A stretch of 64,000 nucleotides of DNA from Clostridium sp. AWRP (GTDB lineage Bacteria; Bacillota; Clostridia; Clostridiales; Clostridiaceae): positions 3,658,001 through 3,722,000 of the forward strand of contig NZ_CP029758.2 of assembly GCF_004006395.2 (NCBI RefSeq). Reading direction: 5' to 3'. This document shows positions 1 through 8,084 of the stretch, one piece after another. A model generated the notes under the pieces. It ran no database searches. It was given only the letters and a program-made list of their open reading frames with translations, and was not told the DNA's origin. A program made the translations under genes and the position numbers. How positions within the stretch are numbered: the first letter of the stretch is position 1; every line of letters starts with the position of its first letter.

Positions 1-200
1 GTAACTACAGCTCTGATTTCTACATCTGAAGCTGTAATTATAGCAGGAGTTATCCTTGAATTTATAAAATAAAGACACACTGCTGTGGGTAAAGTTATTA
101 CAATTATTATTAATACAATTTTCACTTTCTTAATGGGAACTTGAAATCTTTTTATATCTTCCACATCCTTATGATTTGATACATAATATATATATGACAA
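1..200 (-). CDS. yunB: YunB-type sporulation protein, N-terminal part (runs off the window)
   Basis: The minus-strand frame encodes a short charged N-terminus, one hydrophobic segment (about 18 residues around VLIIIVITLPTAVCLYF), then INSRITPAIITASDVEIRA. That layout of one membrane anchor followed by an 'N-S-R-I-x-P-A-(x)-A' stretch matches the start of the sporulation protein YunB, which is made in the mother cell in Bacillus; its biochemical role is not established. The rest lies before base 1. The start is unclear: TTG at 200 and GTG at 164 are in frame, and neither has a good ribosome binding site. The gene is divergent from the penicillin-binding protein, so the two share a promoter region. 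The family call is from memory of the pattern over only about 65 codons. Confidence 0.6.
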   Translation of the reverse strand, partial: MSYIYYVSNHKDVEDIKRFQVPIKKVKIVLIIIVITLPTAVCLYFINSRITPAIITASDVEIRAVV

Positions 201-213
201 TAACTTCGTGTAT

Positions 214-242
214 TTACCTAAAGATTTAATTTATGTTATAAT
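214..242 (+). promoter_or_regulatory. Extended -10 promoter for the penicillin-binding protein gene
   Basis: TATAAT at 237-242 is preceded by TG one base upstream (TGTTATAAT), an extended -10 element. The -35 region (TTACCT, 214-219, 17-bp spacer) is poor, which is usual when the extended motif is present. The start codon is 40 bases downstream behind AAGGAGG. Confidence 0.55.
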
Positions 243-281
243 AATTTAAAAAATGTACACTTCAAAACAAGGAGGAAATTT

Positions 282-2639
282 ATGGTCAAAAAGCGTAAAA
301 AAGCTCAAAAAAAGTTTTTTAAGCATGGAGCTGCAATTTTATGTGGATTATTAGTATTGGTATTTGCTGCAGCATTGGGTTTAACTGCAGCTGTTATAAA
401 AAATTCTCCTCCACTAGACATAAGCCAAATATCGAATTTAAACGAACCTTCCGTTCTATATGATGATAAAAATAATTTAATGGACGTACTAGTTACCCCA
501 CAGCAAAGGACGGTAATACCTTTTAGCAGTATGCCCCAAAATTTAAAAAATGCTTTCGTAAGCATAGAAGATGAACGATTTTATAAACATAAAGGCATAG
601 ACTTAAAAAGACTCATAGGTGTAGTATTTATAGATATTAAAAGCAAACTTAGTGGAAATACTGGAATTCAAGGTGCATCTACCATAACCCAACAATTGGT
701 TAGAAATATATATTTATCTTCTAAAATATCTTATAAGAGAAAAATGCAAGAAATATATCTTTCCTTAAAACTTGAAAAAAAATTGAGTAAAACCCAAATA
801 CTTGAGGCTTACATGAACACAATTTATTTAGGAGGAAGAGCATTAGGTGTTGAAGCTGCCGCCAAACAGTACTTTGGCAAATCAGCAAAAGATCTAAACT
901 TAATTGAGTGTGCTTTTATTGCAGGTATGCCTCAAAGTCCTTCTGTATATTATCCTTATTCTCCTACAGCTAAAAAAAATCCATCTATATATTTAAATAG
1001 AACTACTACTGTAATAAAAAAAATGTATGAGAATGGATATATATCAAAGAATCAGTACACAACTGCTGTAAATGATATTGCAAATGGTAAACTGGATATA
1101 ATGTCTGAGCCTACTGTAAACAATGGATATAACAATGAATGGTTTACTGTACCTGTTATAAATGCAGTAAAAAAAGATCTAAAATCCAAATACAAATATA
1201 CAGATGAACAAATTGAGAATTTACTTATGTATAGTGGTTTAAAAATACATACTACTATGAATAAGGACTTGCAGGAAAAAACTGAAAATACCTTAAATAA
1301 CGACAGTATTTTTAATTCTTCATCTCCAGATAAAAATGGAATAGTTCAACCTCAGGCTTCTGCTGTAGTCATGAATTATCATACAGGTGAGGTAAAGGCA
1401 CTAGTCGGTGGAAGGGGAACCCAGCCAGCCAGATCTTTCAACAGAGCTGCATCTGAAAAATATTTAAGACCTTCAGGTTCCAGTATAAAACCTTTAACTG
1501 TATACAGCCCTGCTGTAGATTCAAAACAATTTACTGCAGCTTCTACAATAGATTCTTCTCCATTATCACCTGAACTTTCAAATAAATATGCTTCTAATGG
1601 AGAACCTTATGACCCTAAAAATGATGAATCTACTGATTTTGGAACCGTAACTTTAAGAACTGCCTTAACTAAATCCTTAAATACAGTAGCAGTTAAAATA
1701 GAAGATAGAATGGGTTTAAAAACCGGAGCTGACTATGCAGAAAAATTTGGTTTAACTTTAGACGAGCATGATAGATCCAGTATAGCAGCACTTTCTCTTG
1801 GAGAGCTCCATCATGGTACAAATACACTTTTGATGTCTGCTGCTTATGGAACTTTTGGAAATTCTGGAAAATACACTACTCCAAAGCTTTACACTACAGT
1901 AGTAAATAGAGATGGTACAGTTTTACTTGATAATAAAACCCAAACTAAAAAAGCACTTTCTCCACAAAGTGCCTATGTGCTATATCAAATGTTAAAAGGT
2001 CCTGTAAGTGCAGAAGGAACTGGTAGCAATGCTAATTTAGGAGATATGCCTGTAAGTGGTAAAACAGGTACTTCTGAAGATAACAAAGATCTATGGTTTG
2101 TAGGACTAACTCCTTATTATTCCGCTGCAGTGTGGATTGGTAATGATAATGATTCTGTATTAGATGGCTCATTAAACAGTAACTCTGCAGCCCAACTTTG
2201 GGCTAATATAATGTCTCCTTTCCATCAAGGTCTAGAAGCAAAAGATATTGAAATGCCAGATGGAGTTGTAACTTCTTCTATATGTTCTAAATCAGGGAAA
2301 CTTCCTGTTTCAGATTGTCATACAGATCCTACAGGTAATAAAGTTTATACTGAATATTTTATAGATGGAACAGTTCCCTCAGATTATTGTAATGTATCTC
2401 ATTCATGGAATGCACTTGATAACTTACCTGAGAATAAAAGGAAAAAGAATAACGCTACTAACAAAAATAACTGGAATTCTGATAATAATACAAATGATAA
2501 TCCTTCTAATACTAATACTAATACAAACACTAATACAACTACTAATACAAACACTAAAGATAAAAAAGACACTACTAGCGATGAAAAATCAAAGGATGTT
2601 AACAATTTACCTACTACAATTCCTAGTACAGGAAATTAA
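282..2639 (+). CDS. pbpA: Class A penicillin-binding protein (PBP1A type), bifunctional glycosyltransferase/transpeptidase
   Basis: This membrane-anchored enzyme polymerises lipid II into glycan strands and cross-links the peptides. Visible in order: basic cytoplasmic tail; membrane segment at residues 16-39; GT51 domain with catalytic EDERF (E96) and GASTITQQLVRN (131-142); a linker; and a transpeptidase domain with SSIK (nucleophile S400), SLN (465-467) and KTG (594-596). The last ~75 residues are a low-complexity Asn/Thr/Lys tail, common in clostridial class A PBPs. At 785 residues it is of normal length. The start ATG follows AAGGAGG at good spacing. It is monocistronic and ends in a terminator shared with the convergent sigF. 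The family is certain; the symbol is approximate, since ponA/mrcA are also used. Confidence 0.95.
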   Translation: MVKKRKKAQKKFFKHGAAILCGLLVLVFAAALGLTAAVIKNSPPLDISQISNLNEPSVLYDDKNNLMDVLVTPQQRTVIPFSSMPQNLKNAFVSIEDERFYKHKGIDLKRLIGVVFIDIKSKLSGNTGIQGASTITQQLVRNIYLSSKISYKRKMQEIYLSLKLEKKLSKTQILEAYMNTIYLGGRALGVEAAAKQYFGKSAKDLNLIECAFIAGMPQSPSVYYPYSPTAKKNPSIYLNRTTTVIKKMYENGYISKNQYTTAVNDIANGKLDIMSEPTVNNGYNNEWFTVPVINAVKKDLKSKYKYTDEQIENLLMYSGLKIHTTMNKDLQEKTENTLNNDSIFNSSSPDKNGIVQPQASAVVMNYHTGEVKALVGGRGTQPARSFNRAASEKYLRPSGSSIKPLTVYSPAVDSKQFTAASTIDSSPLSPELSNKYASNGEPYDPKNDESTDFGTVTLRTALTKSLNTVAVKIEDRMGLKTGADYAEKFGLTLDEHDRSSIAALSLGELHHGTNTLLMSAAYGTFGNSGKYTTPKLYTTVVNRDGTVLLDNKTQTKKALSPQSAYVLYQMLKGPVSAEGTGSNANLGDMPVSGKTGTSEDNKDLWFVGLTPYYSAAVWIGNDNDSVLDGSLNSNSAAQLWANIMSPFHQGLEAKDIEMPDGVVTSSICSKSGKLPVSDCHTDPTGNKVYTEYFIDGTVPSDYCNVSHSWNALDNLPENKRKKNNATNKNNWNSDNNTNDNPSNTNTNTNTNTTTNTNTKDKKDTTSDEKSKDVNNLPTTIPSTGN

Positions 2640-2657
2640 CTTTATATTGATTTAATT

Positions 2658-2709
2658 TAAATGGGGTGTTCAAAGCAATTTAAAGAATTGCCTTTGAGCA
2701 TCCCATTTT
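2658..2709. terminator. Bidirectional terminator between pbp and sigF
   Basis: A long inverted repeat (AAATGGGGTGTTCAAAG against CTTTGAGCATCCCATTT, with small mismatches) flanked by A/T-rich tracts fills the 78-bp gap between the convergent genes. It can stop transcription from both sides. Confidence 0.8.
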
Positions 2710-2717
2710 ATCTGATG

Positions 2718-3473
2718 TTAACCTGTTAAAATTTCTCTCATAGTTTTTAACACTTTTTTTTCAATTCTAGAAACCTGTACTTGATTTATACCTAGCATCT
2801 TTGCTACCTGTACCTGAGTTTTATCTTTAAAATATCTCAGCATTATAATTTGTCTCGATTTCACATCTAAATTGTTCAAAGCTTCTTTAAGTGCAATTTT
2901 ATCCACCATCTCTACATCTTCCTTTGGATTTTCACTTATCTTATCTATCAAAAGCACTGGTGAACCATCATCTTGATGTATAGTATCATACAAATACTGC
3001 AAACTGCTAGCAGATTCTGTGGCAAAAATCAGTTCTTCTACTTCTACTCCAGAATACTCTGCTAATTCTTGTATTGTAGGTTCTCTATTTAATTTTTTAG
3101 TAAGTGCTTCTCTGTCATAGTGGATTTTTTTTGCAGTATTTTTTACACTTCGACTTACTTTTATCATTCCGTCATCCCTTAAGAAGCGCTTTATTTCCCC
3201 TAATATCATGGGTACAGCATATGTAGAAAATTTTACATTGTATTCTTCATTGAAATTATTTACCGCTTTCATAAGTCCCATACAACCTATTTGAAATATA
3301 TCTTCATACTCGTATCCCCTATTTAGAAATTTTTTACTTATAGATGCCACTAATGGTAAATTCAATTCTACCAATTTATTCAGGGCTTCTTTATCTCCTT
3401 TTTTTGCATATTTAATCAATTCCAAATTATCATTATAACTATATTTTAATTTTTTTGCTGTTTCCTCACTCAT
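2718..3473 (-). CDS. sigF: RNA polymerase sigma-F, first forespore sigma factor
   Basis: Sigma-70 family member of about 251 residues that switches on early forespore genes. Region 2 is clear (ISKKFLNRGYEYEDIFQIGCMGLMKAV, then a -10 recognition segment with VKFSTYAVPMILGEIKRFLRDDG). Region 3 (REPTIQELAEYSG) and the region 4 helix-turn-helix (TQVQVAKMLGINQVQVSRIEKK) follow. It is the last gene of spoIIA. The longest frame begins with GTG at 3482, directly after the spoIIAB stop, but AGGTG six bases before the ATG at 3473 favours that ATG. SpoIIAB is expected to hold the protein inactive until SpoIIAA releases it. Confidence 0.97.
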   Translation of the reverse strand: MSEETAKKLKYSYNDNLELIKYAKKGDKEALNKLVELNLPLVASISKKFLNRGYEYEDIFQIGCMGLMKAVNNFNEEYNVKFSTYAVPMILGEIKRFLRDDGMIKVSRSVKNTAKKIHYDREALTKKLNREPTIQELAEYSGVEVEELIFATESASSLQYLYDTIHQDDGSPVLLIDKISENPKEDVEMVDKIALKEALNNLDVKSRQIIMLRYFKDKTQVQVAKMLGINQVQVSRIEKKVLKTMREILTG

Positions 3474-3482
3474 ACTATTCAC

Positions 3483-3911
3483 CTAACTTAATGAATTAAA
3501 AACTTTTTTCATAGTTAATCTTGTCCCTTTGTTTTTTTCAGATTCTACTTTAAGGGAGTCCATAAAAGTTTCCATTACAGTAAATCCCATGCCTGATCTC
3601 TCAAGATCAGGTCTTGAAGTATAAAGGGGTTGTCTAGCAAGTTCTATATTTTCTATACCTACACCTTGGTCTTCTACTATCAATATAAGTTCTTTTTCTT
3701 TAATAAAGGCCTGAATTTTAACTACACCTTCCTTATTTTCATAGCCATGAATAATAGAGTTTGTAACTGCCTCTGAAACTGCAGTTTTTACATCTGCCAA
3801 TTCCTCCACTGTAGGATCAAGTTGTGACACAAAAGCTGCTACTGAGACTCTGGCAAAGCTTTCATTTTGTGATTTACTAATAAACTCTATTTTCATATTG
3901 TTATCGTACAT
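3483..3911 (-). CDS. spoIIAB: Anti-sigma-F factor and SpoIIAA kinase
   Basis: GHKL-fold serine kinase of 142 residues. It binds sigma-F and phosphorylates SpoIIAA. The ATP-site boxes are visible: the N box AVSEAVTNSIIHGY (N51), the G1 box DQGVGI (81-86) and the second glycine box around SGMGF (107-111). ATG at 3911 follows a GGGGGG ribosome binding site. Its stop codon directly abuts the start region of sigF, as expected for translational coupling of a factor with its inhibitor. Confidence 0.97.
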   Translation of the reverse strand: MYDNNMKIEFISKSQNESFARVSVAAFVSQLDPTVEELADVKTAVSEAVTNSIIHGYENKEGVVKIQAFIKEKELILIVEDQGVGIENIELARQPLYTSRPDLERSGMGFTVMETFMDSLKVESEKNKGTRLTMKKVFNSLS

Positions 3912-3925
3912 AATTTATCCCCCCA

Positions 3926-4261
3926 TTAAATATTCTGAAGTGCTTCCGCAACGCTGTCATAAAGTCCTATAATTTTAAACATACCTGAAAGTTCAAATAC
4001 TCTTTTTACTGAATTGATTGCACCTACAATACATACGCTGCCATCTGCAGAATTTAGTTTTTTATACCTTCCTATTACCACTCCTATTCCAGAGCTATCC
4101 ATAAAACTTACTCCTGAGAAGTCCATTATCAATTTGTTTAAACCATCTCTGTCCAATCTATCATCTATTTTATTTCTCACTTCTTCTGCACTATGATGAT
4201 CTAGTTCTCCTCTCATATAAACTATAAGTTTATTGTCCTTTACATTAAATTCTAAATTCAT
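3926..4261 (-). CDS. spoIIAA: Anti-anti-sigma factor SpoIIAA
   Basis: STAS-domain protein of 111 residues. In its unphosphorylated state it displaces sigma-F from SpoIIAB; SpoIIE dephosphorylates it in the forespore. The phosphorylation loop is visible as FMDSSGIGV (S56/S57; by family alignment S57 is the target). It is the first gene of the three-gene spoIIA operon. No convincing Shine-Dalgarno sequence precedes ATG 4261, which is odd because both downstream genes have good ones. A sigma-H promoter is expected upstream by family knowledge, but I could not place it with confidence. Confidence 0.96.
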   Translation of the reverse strand: MNLEFNVKDNKLIVYMRGELDHHSAEEVRNKIDDRLDRDGLNKLIMDFSGVSFMDSSGIGVVIGRYKKLNSADGSVCIVGAINSVKRVFELSGMFKIIGLYDSVAEALQNI

Positions 4262-4353
4262 ATATTATCTAAAGCTCTACTAAAGCTATACTAAATAAAG
4301 TACCTGCCATATATAGCCTCAGCGTTAAAATCTCAATTTTAACTTTAATTTAC

Positions 4354-4430
4354 CATATAACAATAAAGGCATATTGTTATATGACTAAAATTCATACTAA
4401 GAATTTTAGTCATATGCATAAATAATGCAT
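4354..4430. repeat. Overlapping perfect hairpins upstream of spoIIAA
   Basis: The gap between spoIIAA and the methyltransferase holds two perfect inverted repeats that share bases. The first is CATATAACAATA (4354-4365) with TATTGTTATATG (4372-4383). The second is a 15-bp stem, 4379-4393 with 4401-4415. Two ATGCAT palindromes follow (4414-4419, 4425-4430). The first two cannot both form fully because they share 4379-4383. They lie 90-150 bases upstream of the spoIIAA start. No T-tract follows either hairpin on the minus strand. The remainder of the gap (to 4674) is A/T-rich with nothing else recognised. Confidence 0.6.
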
Positions 4431-4674
4431 AGTCCGAGCCAGACACTCTTACCCCCCTTCTTTCATTTTTAATCTGGAGTTACAATAAACCAAAAATATG
4501 TACACATAGTTGTAATTTTTAATCAGTAACCCTCTATTAAATCAAAACCTGTACTTTAATACTATTCTCCGTTTGGAATAATTTTCCTTCTTTTTTTATT
4601 AGTAATTTTATTATTTATTTTTACCACCTATTATATTTTTAAACACATAATGATAATTTTTTTAGTAAAATTTA

Positions 4675-4714
4675 AAAAGATAATTGCCAAATATGAACTC
4701 AGCAATTATCTTTT
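4675..4714 (-). terminator. Intrinsic terminator overlapping the methyltransferase stop codon
   Basis: A 13-bp perfect stem (4675-4687 with 4702-4714) has the TGA stop codon at 4699-4701 in its loop region and is followed by a T-rich run on the minus strand. It should separate methyltransferase transcription from spoIIA. Confidence 0.75.
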
Positions 4715-6453
4715 ATTTTTTCTACAAGCTCAATCTCCTTATCTGTCAGCCCAAAAAAATCACACAACCTTTTTTCTACATTATTTTCTCCTCTAAAATC
4801 AATAGAAGGAATATACAATTTCATCACATTATTAGGATAATACTCATATAGATTTTCTCCTAATTTTTTCCCGAAGGTCTTAAAGTAAAATTCATACAAA
4901 GAACTGTTTAATATATTTAAAAGTATTTCATACGTAAAAGGTACATCTTTTTTTAATACTAAAGAATATATATCTGCACTAAAATAGCTTCCCTTATCAA
5001 TAGCAAATCTATTATCACAAGATTTATATGGGAATACAATTTTCTTTTCTTCAAAAATTTCCGGTTTTCTCCCCCATTGAAGCTCATACCACTTTCTCGT
5101 TCCCTTTTTACATTCTCTTCTCTTCATAAGCTTTTTTTTGTACTGCTCTATATACTTTATAGCATTAGGACTTTCTATCTCATTTTGTATTAAATTTGAG
5201 TATATAATAAATTTTTTACCTCTAATTACCTCGTTTTTTCGTATATGGCTGCTTTTCACCCATGGTTTTATCAACCTTAATTCAATTTTTCTACTATTTA
5301 TTGTGTCTCTATCAACTATAAAAGCCCTATCACATCCCGTTATTATACCCTGATAACTGTGACATATATCCTTTAAAATGAATTCACTTTTTGCTTTTAT
5401 TTTATCTATTATATTTTTCTCAACTTCATCAACAAATACCCATCCATTACTGTTTATGGACCTTTGAGATATAAAAAATTTTTTGTATCTCTCAGATTTA
5501 TCTAAAAACAAAGAATCAACGAATTTATCTTTTTCACTTTTATTAGGTCTTATGACTTCTATATTATTGTTCCAATTTTTTGTTCTTACTAAAAATATTA
5601 TCATTGGATCTATACCTATTCTTTTAAAAGGTCTTATACCATAAAAATCTATAATTTTATAAATAGTGGTATTTTCAATTAAAAACTTTCTAAGTTCTTT
5701 TCCGCTGCAAGATTCACAAAAATACCTGGAAGTAACAAAAACTAATTTTCCTCCCTCTTTTAAGCATTTTAATGATTTTTGAAAAAAGCAGTAAGATATG
5801 TCTCCTTTACCTCTATATATACTTCCATATATTTTTCTTAAAATATATGAATAACTGGAATCTACAGATTTATGTCCTATATATGGGGGATTTCCTATAA
5901 ACACATCAAATTTTATATCTATATTTTCCACTAGAAAATCCTTTACTTGAAAATTTTTTTCACTAAACTGACTGCTAATCAAAAATAAGTCTATTTTTAA
6001 AACTTTTATTGCAGTTTCATCTACATCGAATCCAAATAGATTGTTATGTACTATATGGCAACTTATATCTTCTAATTTCAAATTTAAATTGTTTTTACTA
6101 TTTATAACTTCAATATTTTTAATGAATATTTGATTTAAGTATAGAAAGCACTTACAAATTAAATTTCCAGATCCACAGGAAGGATCTACTACTTTTATAA
6201 ATGGATTTTCAATTACATCATTGGCATTTATCAAGTTTTTAACCATAAATGCTGCCATTTCCGGAGGAGTATACACTACTCCGTTTTTCCTATTCATAAT
6301 TTTCTGTTTATAATATTCTTCTGAAAAGCTAATTTCTTTCTTCATATTAGCATTCTGCTTATATGTTTCTATAAAATGAATCTTCTCTTCTACATCTATA
6401 TTTTTTTTAATAAAATTGTAAATTTCTTCAATATCTTCAATAAAACTGTTCAT
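4699..6453 (-). CDS. camA: CamA-like orphan adenine-N6 DNA methyltransferase
   Basis: Beta/gamma-class m6A methyltransferase with a C-terminal recognition domain (584 residues from the chosen start). Visible: GVVYTPPE (residues 58-65), SAM motif I DPSCGSGN (90-97) and catalytic motif IV NPPYIGH (188-194). The C-terminal half carries QGIITGCDRAF (368-378), RKWYELQWGR (453-462) and FPYKSCDNRFAID (474-486). These C-terminal strings closely match what I remember of C. difficile CamA, the solitary methyltransferase of CAAAAA sites that promotes sporulation. No restriction endonuclease gene is adjacent, so it looks like an orphan. ATG 6453 has GGAG eight bases upstream; the longer frame (ATG 6495) has none and starts inside a hairpin. 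It lies directly upstream of spoIIA. The class is sure; CamA orthology is strong inference. Confidence 0.85.
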   Translation of the reverse strand: MNSFIEDIEEIYNFIKKNIDVEEKIHFIETYKQNANMKKEISFSEEYYKQKIMNRKNGVVYTPPEMAAFMVKNLINANDVIENPFIKVVDPSCGSGNLICKCFLYLNQIFIKNIEVINSKNNLNLKLEDISCHIVHNNLFGFDVDETAIKVLKIDLFLISSQFSEKNFQVKDFLVENIDIKFDVFIGNPPYIGHKSVDSSYSYILRKIYGSIYRGKGDISYCFFQKSLKCLKEGGKLVFVTSRYFCESCSGKELRKFLIENTTIYKIIDFYGIRPFKRIGIDPMIIFLVRTKNWNNNIEVIRPNKSEKDKFVDSLFLDKSERYKKFFISQRSINSNGWVFVDEVEKNIIDKIKAKSEFILKDICHSYQGIITGCDRAFIVDRDTINSRKIELRLIKPWVKSSHIRKNEVIRGKKFIIYSNLIQNEIESPNAIKYIEQYKKKLMKRRECKKGTRKWYELQWGRKPEIFEEKKIVFPYKSCDNRFAIDKGSYFSADIYSLVLKKDVPFTYEILLNILNSSLYEFYFKTFGKKLGENLYEYYPNNVMKLYIPSIDFRGENNVEKRLCDFFGLTDKEIELVEKIKDNC

Positions 6454-6484
6454 ATTTTTGTCTCCATACTCAATATATGCATTA

Positions 6485-6515
6485 CAGGGAAACATCGCTA
6501 TACAACGTTTCCCTG
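6485..6515 (-). repeat. Leader hairpin of the methyltransferase gene
   Basis: CAGGGAAAC (6485-6493) and GTTTCCCTG (6507-6515) form a perfect 9-bp inverted repeat with a 13-base spacer, 32 bases upstream of the methyltransferase start codon. It may be an RNA hairpin in the 5' leader or an operator in the divergent region shared with pdaA. Confidence 0.55.
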
Positions 6516-6607
6516 CTATAATTTTCTTACAATCTCTATTAATCTCAAGTATAAATTATTAAATTAAGTATACCATAAAATATATCTTATAAGGTAGGTG
6601 ATTATAT

Positions 6608-7474
6608 TTGAATAAAAAATTTGTGTCTATATTTCTCCTATGTACAATTTTTCTATGTCCTTATAGTGTTAAAGGTTACCAGGTAGGAAAAACTACTTTA
6701 ACAAATACAAAAAACGTAACTACTCTAGATGATAATAATGCTTCTTCTAGGTTAAAAAATCTAAATACTCAAAACTTAGATAGAAGAGAAAAAAATTGGT
6801 TTTTTAAGCCTAATAATTCTGGTATGCCTTCAGAGGAACCTGCAGATATACTAAAACTCTTAAACAAATACTCTGGATATTATTTAGGAGATACCTCAAA
6901 GAAAATACTTTATCTTACTTTTGACGAAGGTTATGAAAATGGATATACTTCTAAGATATTAGATATATTAAAATCCAACAATGTTAAAGCCGCTTTCTTT
7001 GTTACTACCCCTTATATAAAAGACAATGCGGAACTTGTAAAAAGAATGGTAAATGAAGGTCATCTAGTGTGCAATCATTCAGAAAAACATCCTTCAATGG
7101 CAGATGCTGCAAAAGATCCTATAAGATTTGAAAGGGAATTTACAGTAACAGAAAATACTTATAAAGAAATTACAGGTAAAGAAATGCCTAAATTCTTTAG
7201 GCCTCCTATGGGAAAATACAGTGAATTATCCTTATTTTATACCAAGCAATTAGGATATAAAACCATATTTTGGAGTTTTGCCTACAATGATTGGAATAGA
7301 CAAAAACAGCCTTCACCTGTGGAAGCAAAAAAAATGATAAATCGCAGGACTCATAATGGAGCCATTATTTTACTTCACGCAGTGTCAAAGACAAATTCTG
7401 AAATACTGGATTCACTTATAAAAGACTGGAAAAATAAAGGTTATGTTTTAGAGGGTTTGGATAAATTACATTAA
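6608..7474 (+). CDS. pdaA: Delta-lactam-forming N-deacetylase PdaA (polysaccharide deacetylase)
   Basis: Secreted NodB-fold enzyme (288 residues) that deacetylates N-acetylmuramic acid so that muramic delta-lactam forms in the spore cortex. Visible: signal peptide (residues 1-23); TFDEGYENGYT, the PdaA variant of the NodB TFDDG motif with the metal-site Asp; HSEKHPS supplying metal-binding His; RPPMGKYS; and HAVS near the C-terminus. It starts at TTG 6608 behind AGGTAGGTG. Length and the FDEGYENG string point to PdaA rather than a general chitin deacetylase. It is divergent from the CamA-like gene, placing another sporulation gene beside spoIIA. Confidence 0.92.
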   Translation: MNKKFVSIFLLCTIFLCPYSVKGYQVGKTTLTNTKNVTTLDDNNASSRLKNLNTQNLDRREKNWFFKPNNSGMPSEEPADILKLLNKYSGYYLGDTSKKILYLTFDEGYENGYTSKILDILKSNNVKAAFFVTTPYIKDNAELVKRMVNEGHLVCNHSEKHPSMADAAKDPIRFEREFTVTENTYKEITGKEMPKFFRPPMGKYSELSLFYTKQLGYKTIFWSFAYNDWNRQKQPSPVEAKKMINRRTHNGAIILLHAVSKTNSEILDSLIKDWKNKGYVLEGLDKLH

Positions 7475-7510
7475 AAATATCTTTTCTAATATTATACTTT
7501 ATAATGTTCT

Positions 7511-7562
7511 GTAAATTAGGTATAATTAACTTGTATATAACTGTATGTTATACCTAATTTAC
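7511..7562. promoter_or_regulatory. Perfect 15-bp inverted repeat upstream of the Rrf2 regulator (candidate operator)
   Basis: GTAAATTAGGTATAA (7511-7525) is exactly complementary to 7548-7562, with a 22-base spacer. It sits 45-95 bases upstream of the Rrf2 gene and about 40 bases after pdaA. No T-tract follows on the plus strand, so an autoregulatory operator (two half-sites about 37 bp apart) is more likely than a terminator. Confidence 0.5.
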
Positions 7563-7606
7563 ATTATTTTGAACTAGGTAAATATATTTATGTTTGGGGA
7601 GATATT

Positions 7607-8020
7607 ATGAAAATTACACAGGAATCAGATTATGGATTTAGAGTTGTACTTTACTTGTCAAATTTGGGGTACGGTAAAAAAATTGAAGCCAAGACTATAG
7701 CTAAAGATCAAAATGTGCCTCTAAGATTTCTTCTTAAACTTTTAAGGAAACTGACTCAAGCGGGTATAGTAAAATCTTTCAGAGGAGTTAATGGAGGCTA
7801 TGCTTTAAATCGTATGCCTGAAGATGTTACTTTAAGAAATATTATTGAAGCTATAGATGGGCCTATTTACTTAAACAGATGCCTATACGATACAGAACAT
7901 TGCAATGCCCATAAAAAAGGACACTGTGGTGTGCACAATGCTCTTTCAAAGGTACAGAGTACTCTAATTAACGAACTAGAGAGTATTAATTTCAAAGATA
8001 TAATGGAAGATAAAATTTAA
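7607..8020 (+). CDS. Rrf2-family transcriptional regulator with Fe-S-type cysteines
   Basis: Small winged-helix regulator of 137 residues. The N-terminus ITQESDYGFRVVLYLS and the wing GVNGGYALNR are typical of Rrf2/IscR/NsrR/CymR. Cys92, Cys99 and Cys107 (C-x6-C-x7-C) sit where IscR and NsrR bind an Fe-S cluster, so redox, NO or Fe-S sensing is plausible. CymR-type members lack these cysteines. No iscS/iscU or sulfur genes are next to it, so the target is unknown. ATG 7607 follows GGGGAGATATT. It appears monocistronic and may bind the inverted repeat upstream. Confidence 0.9.
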   Translation: MKITQESDYGFRVVLYLSNLGYGKKIEAKTIAKDQNVPLRFLLKLLRKLTQAGIVKSFRGVNGGYALNRMPEDVTLRNIIEAIDGPIYLNRCLYDTEHCNAHKKGHCGVHNALSKVQSTLINELESINFKDIMEDKI

Positions 8021-8023
8021 AAT

Positions 8024-8062
8024 TTTAAGGCCATTGATAACTAAATATCACACAGCCTTAAA
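8024..8062. terminator. Weak convergent terminator candidate
   Basis: TTTAAGGC (8024-8031) and GCCTTAAA (8055-8062) form an 8-bp inverted repeat in the short gap between the convergent Rrf2 and TagA/WecG-type genes. The loop is long and T-tracts are weak. Confidence 0.35.
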
Positions 8063-8084
8063 TATAAGTTTTGATAATTAACAT

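Noticed and set aside
2365..2655. A ~96-codon plus-strand frame overlapping the 3' end of the PBP gene, and a minus-strand one opposite it
   Set aside because: Both come from the low-complexity AAT/ACT repeats that encode the PBP tail; no ribosome binding site and no domain.
4699..6495. Type II restriction-modification system
   Set aside because: No endonuclease gene or second subunit is adjacent; neighbours are spoIIA and pdaA. The long C-terminal half resembles the CamA recognition domain, not a nuclease.
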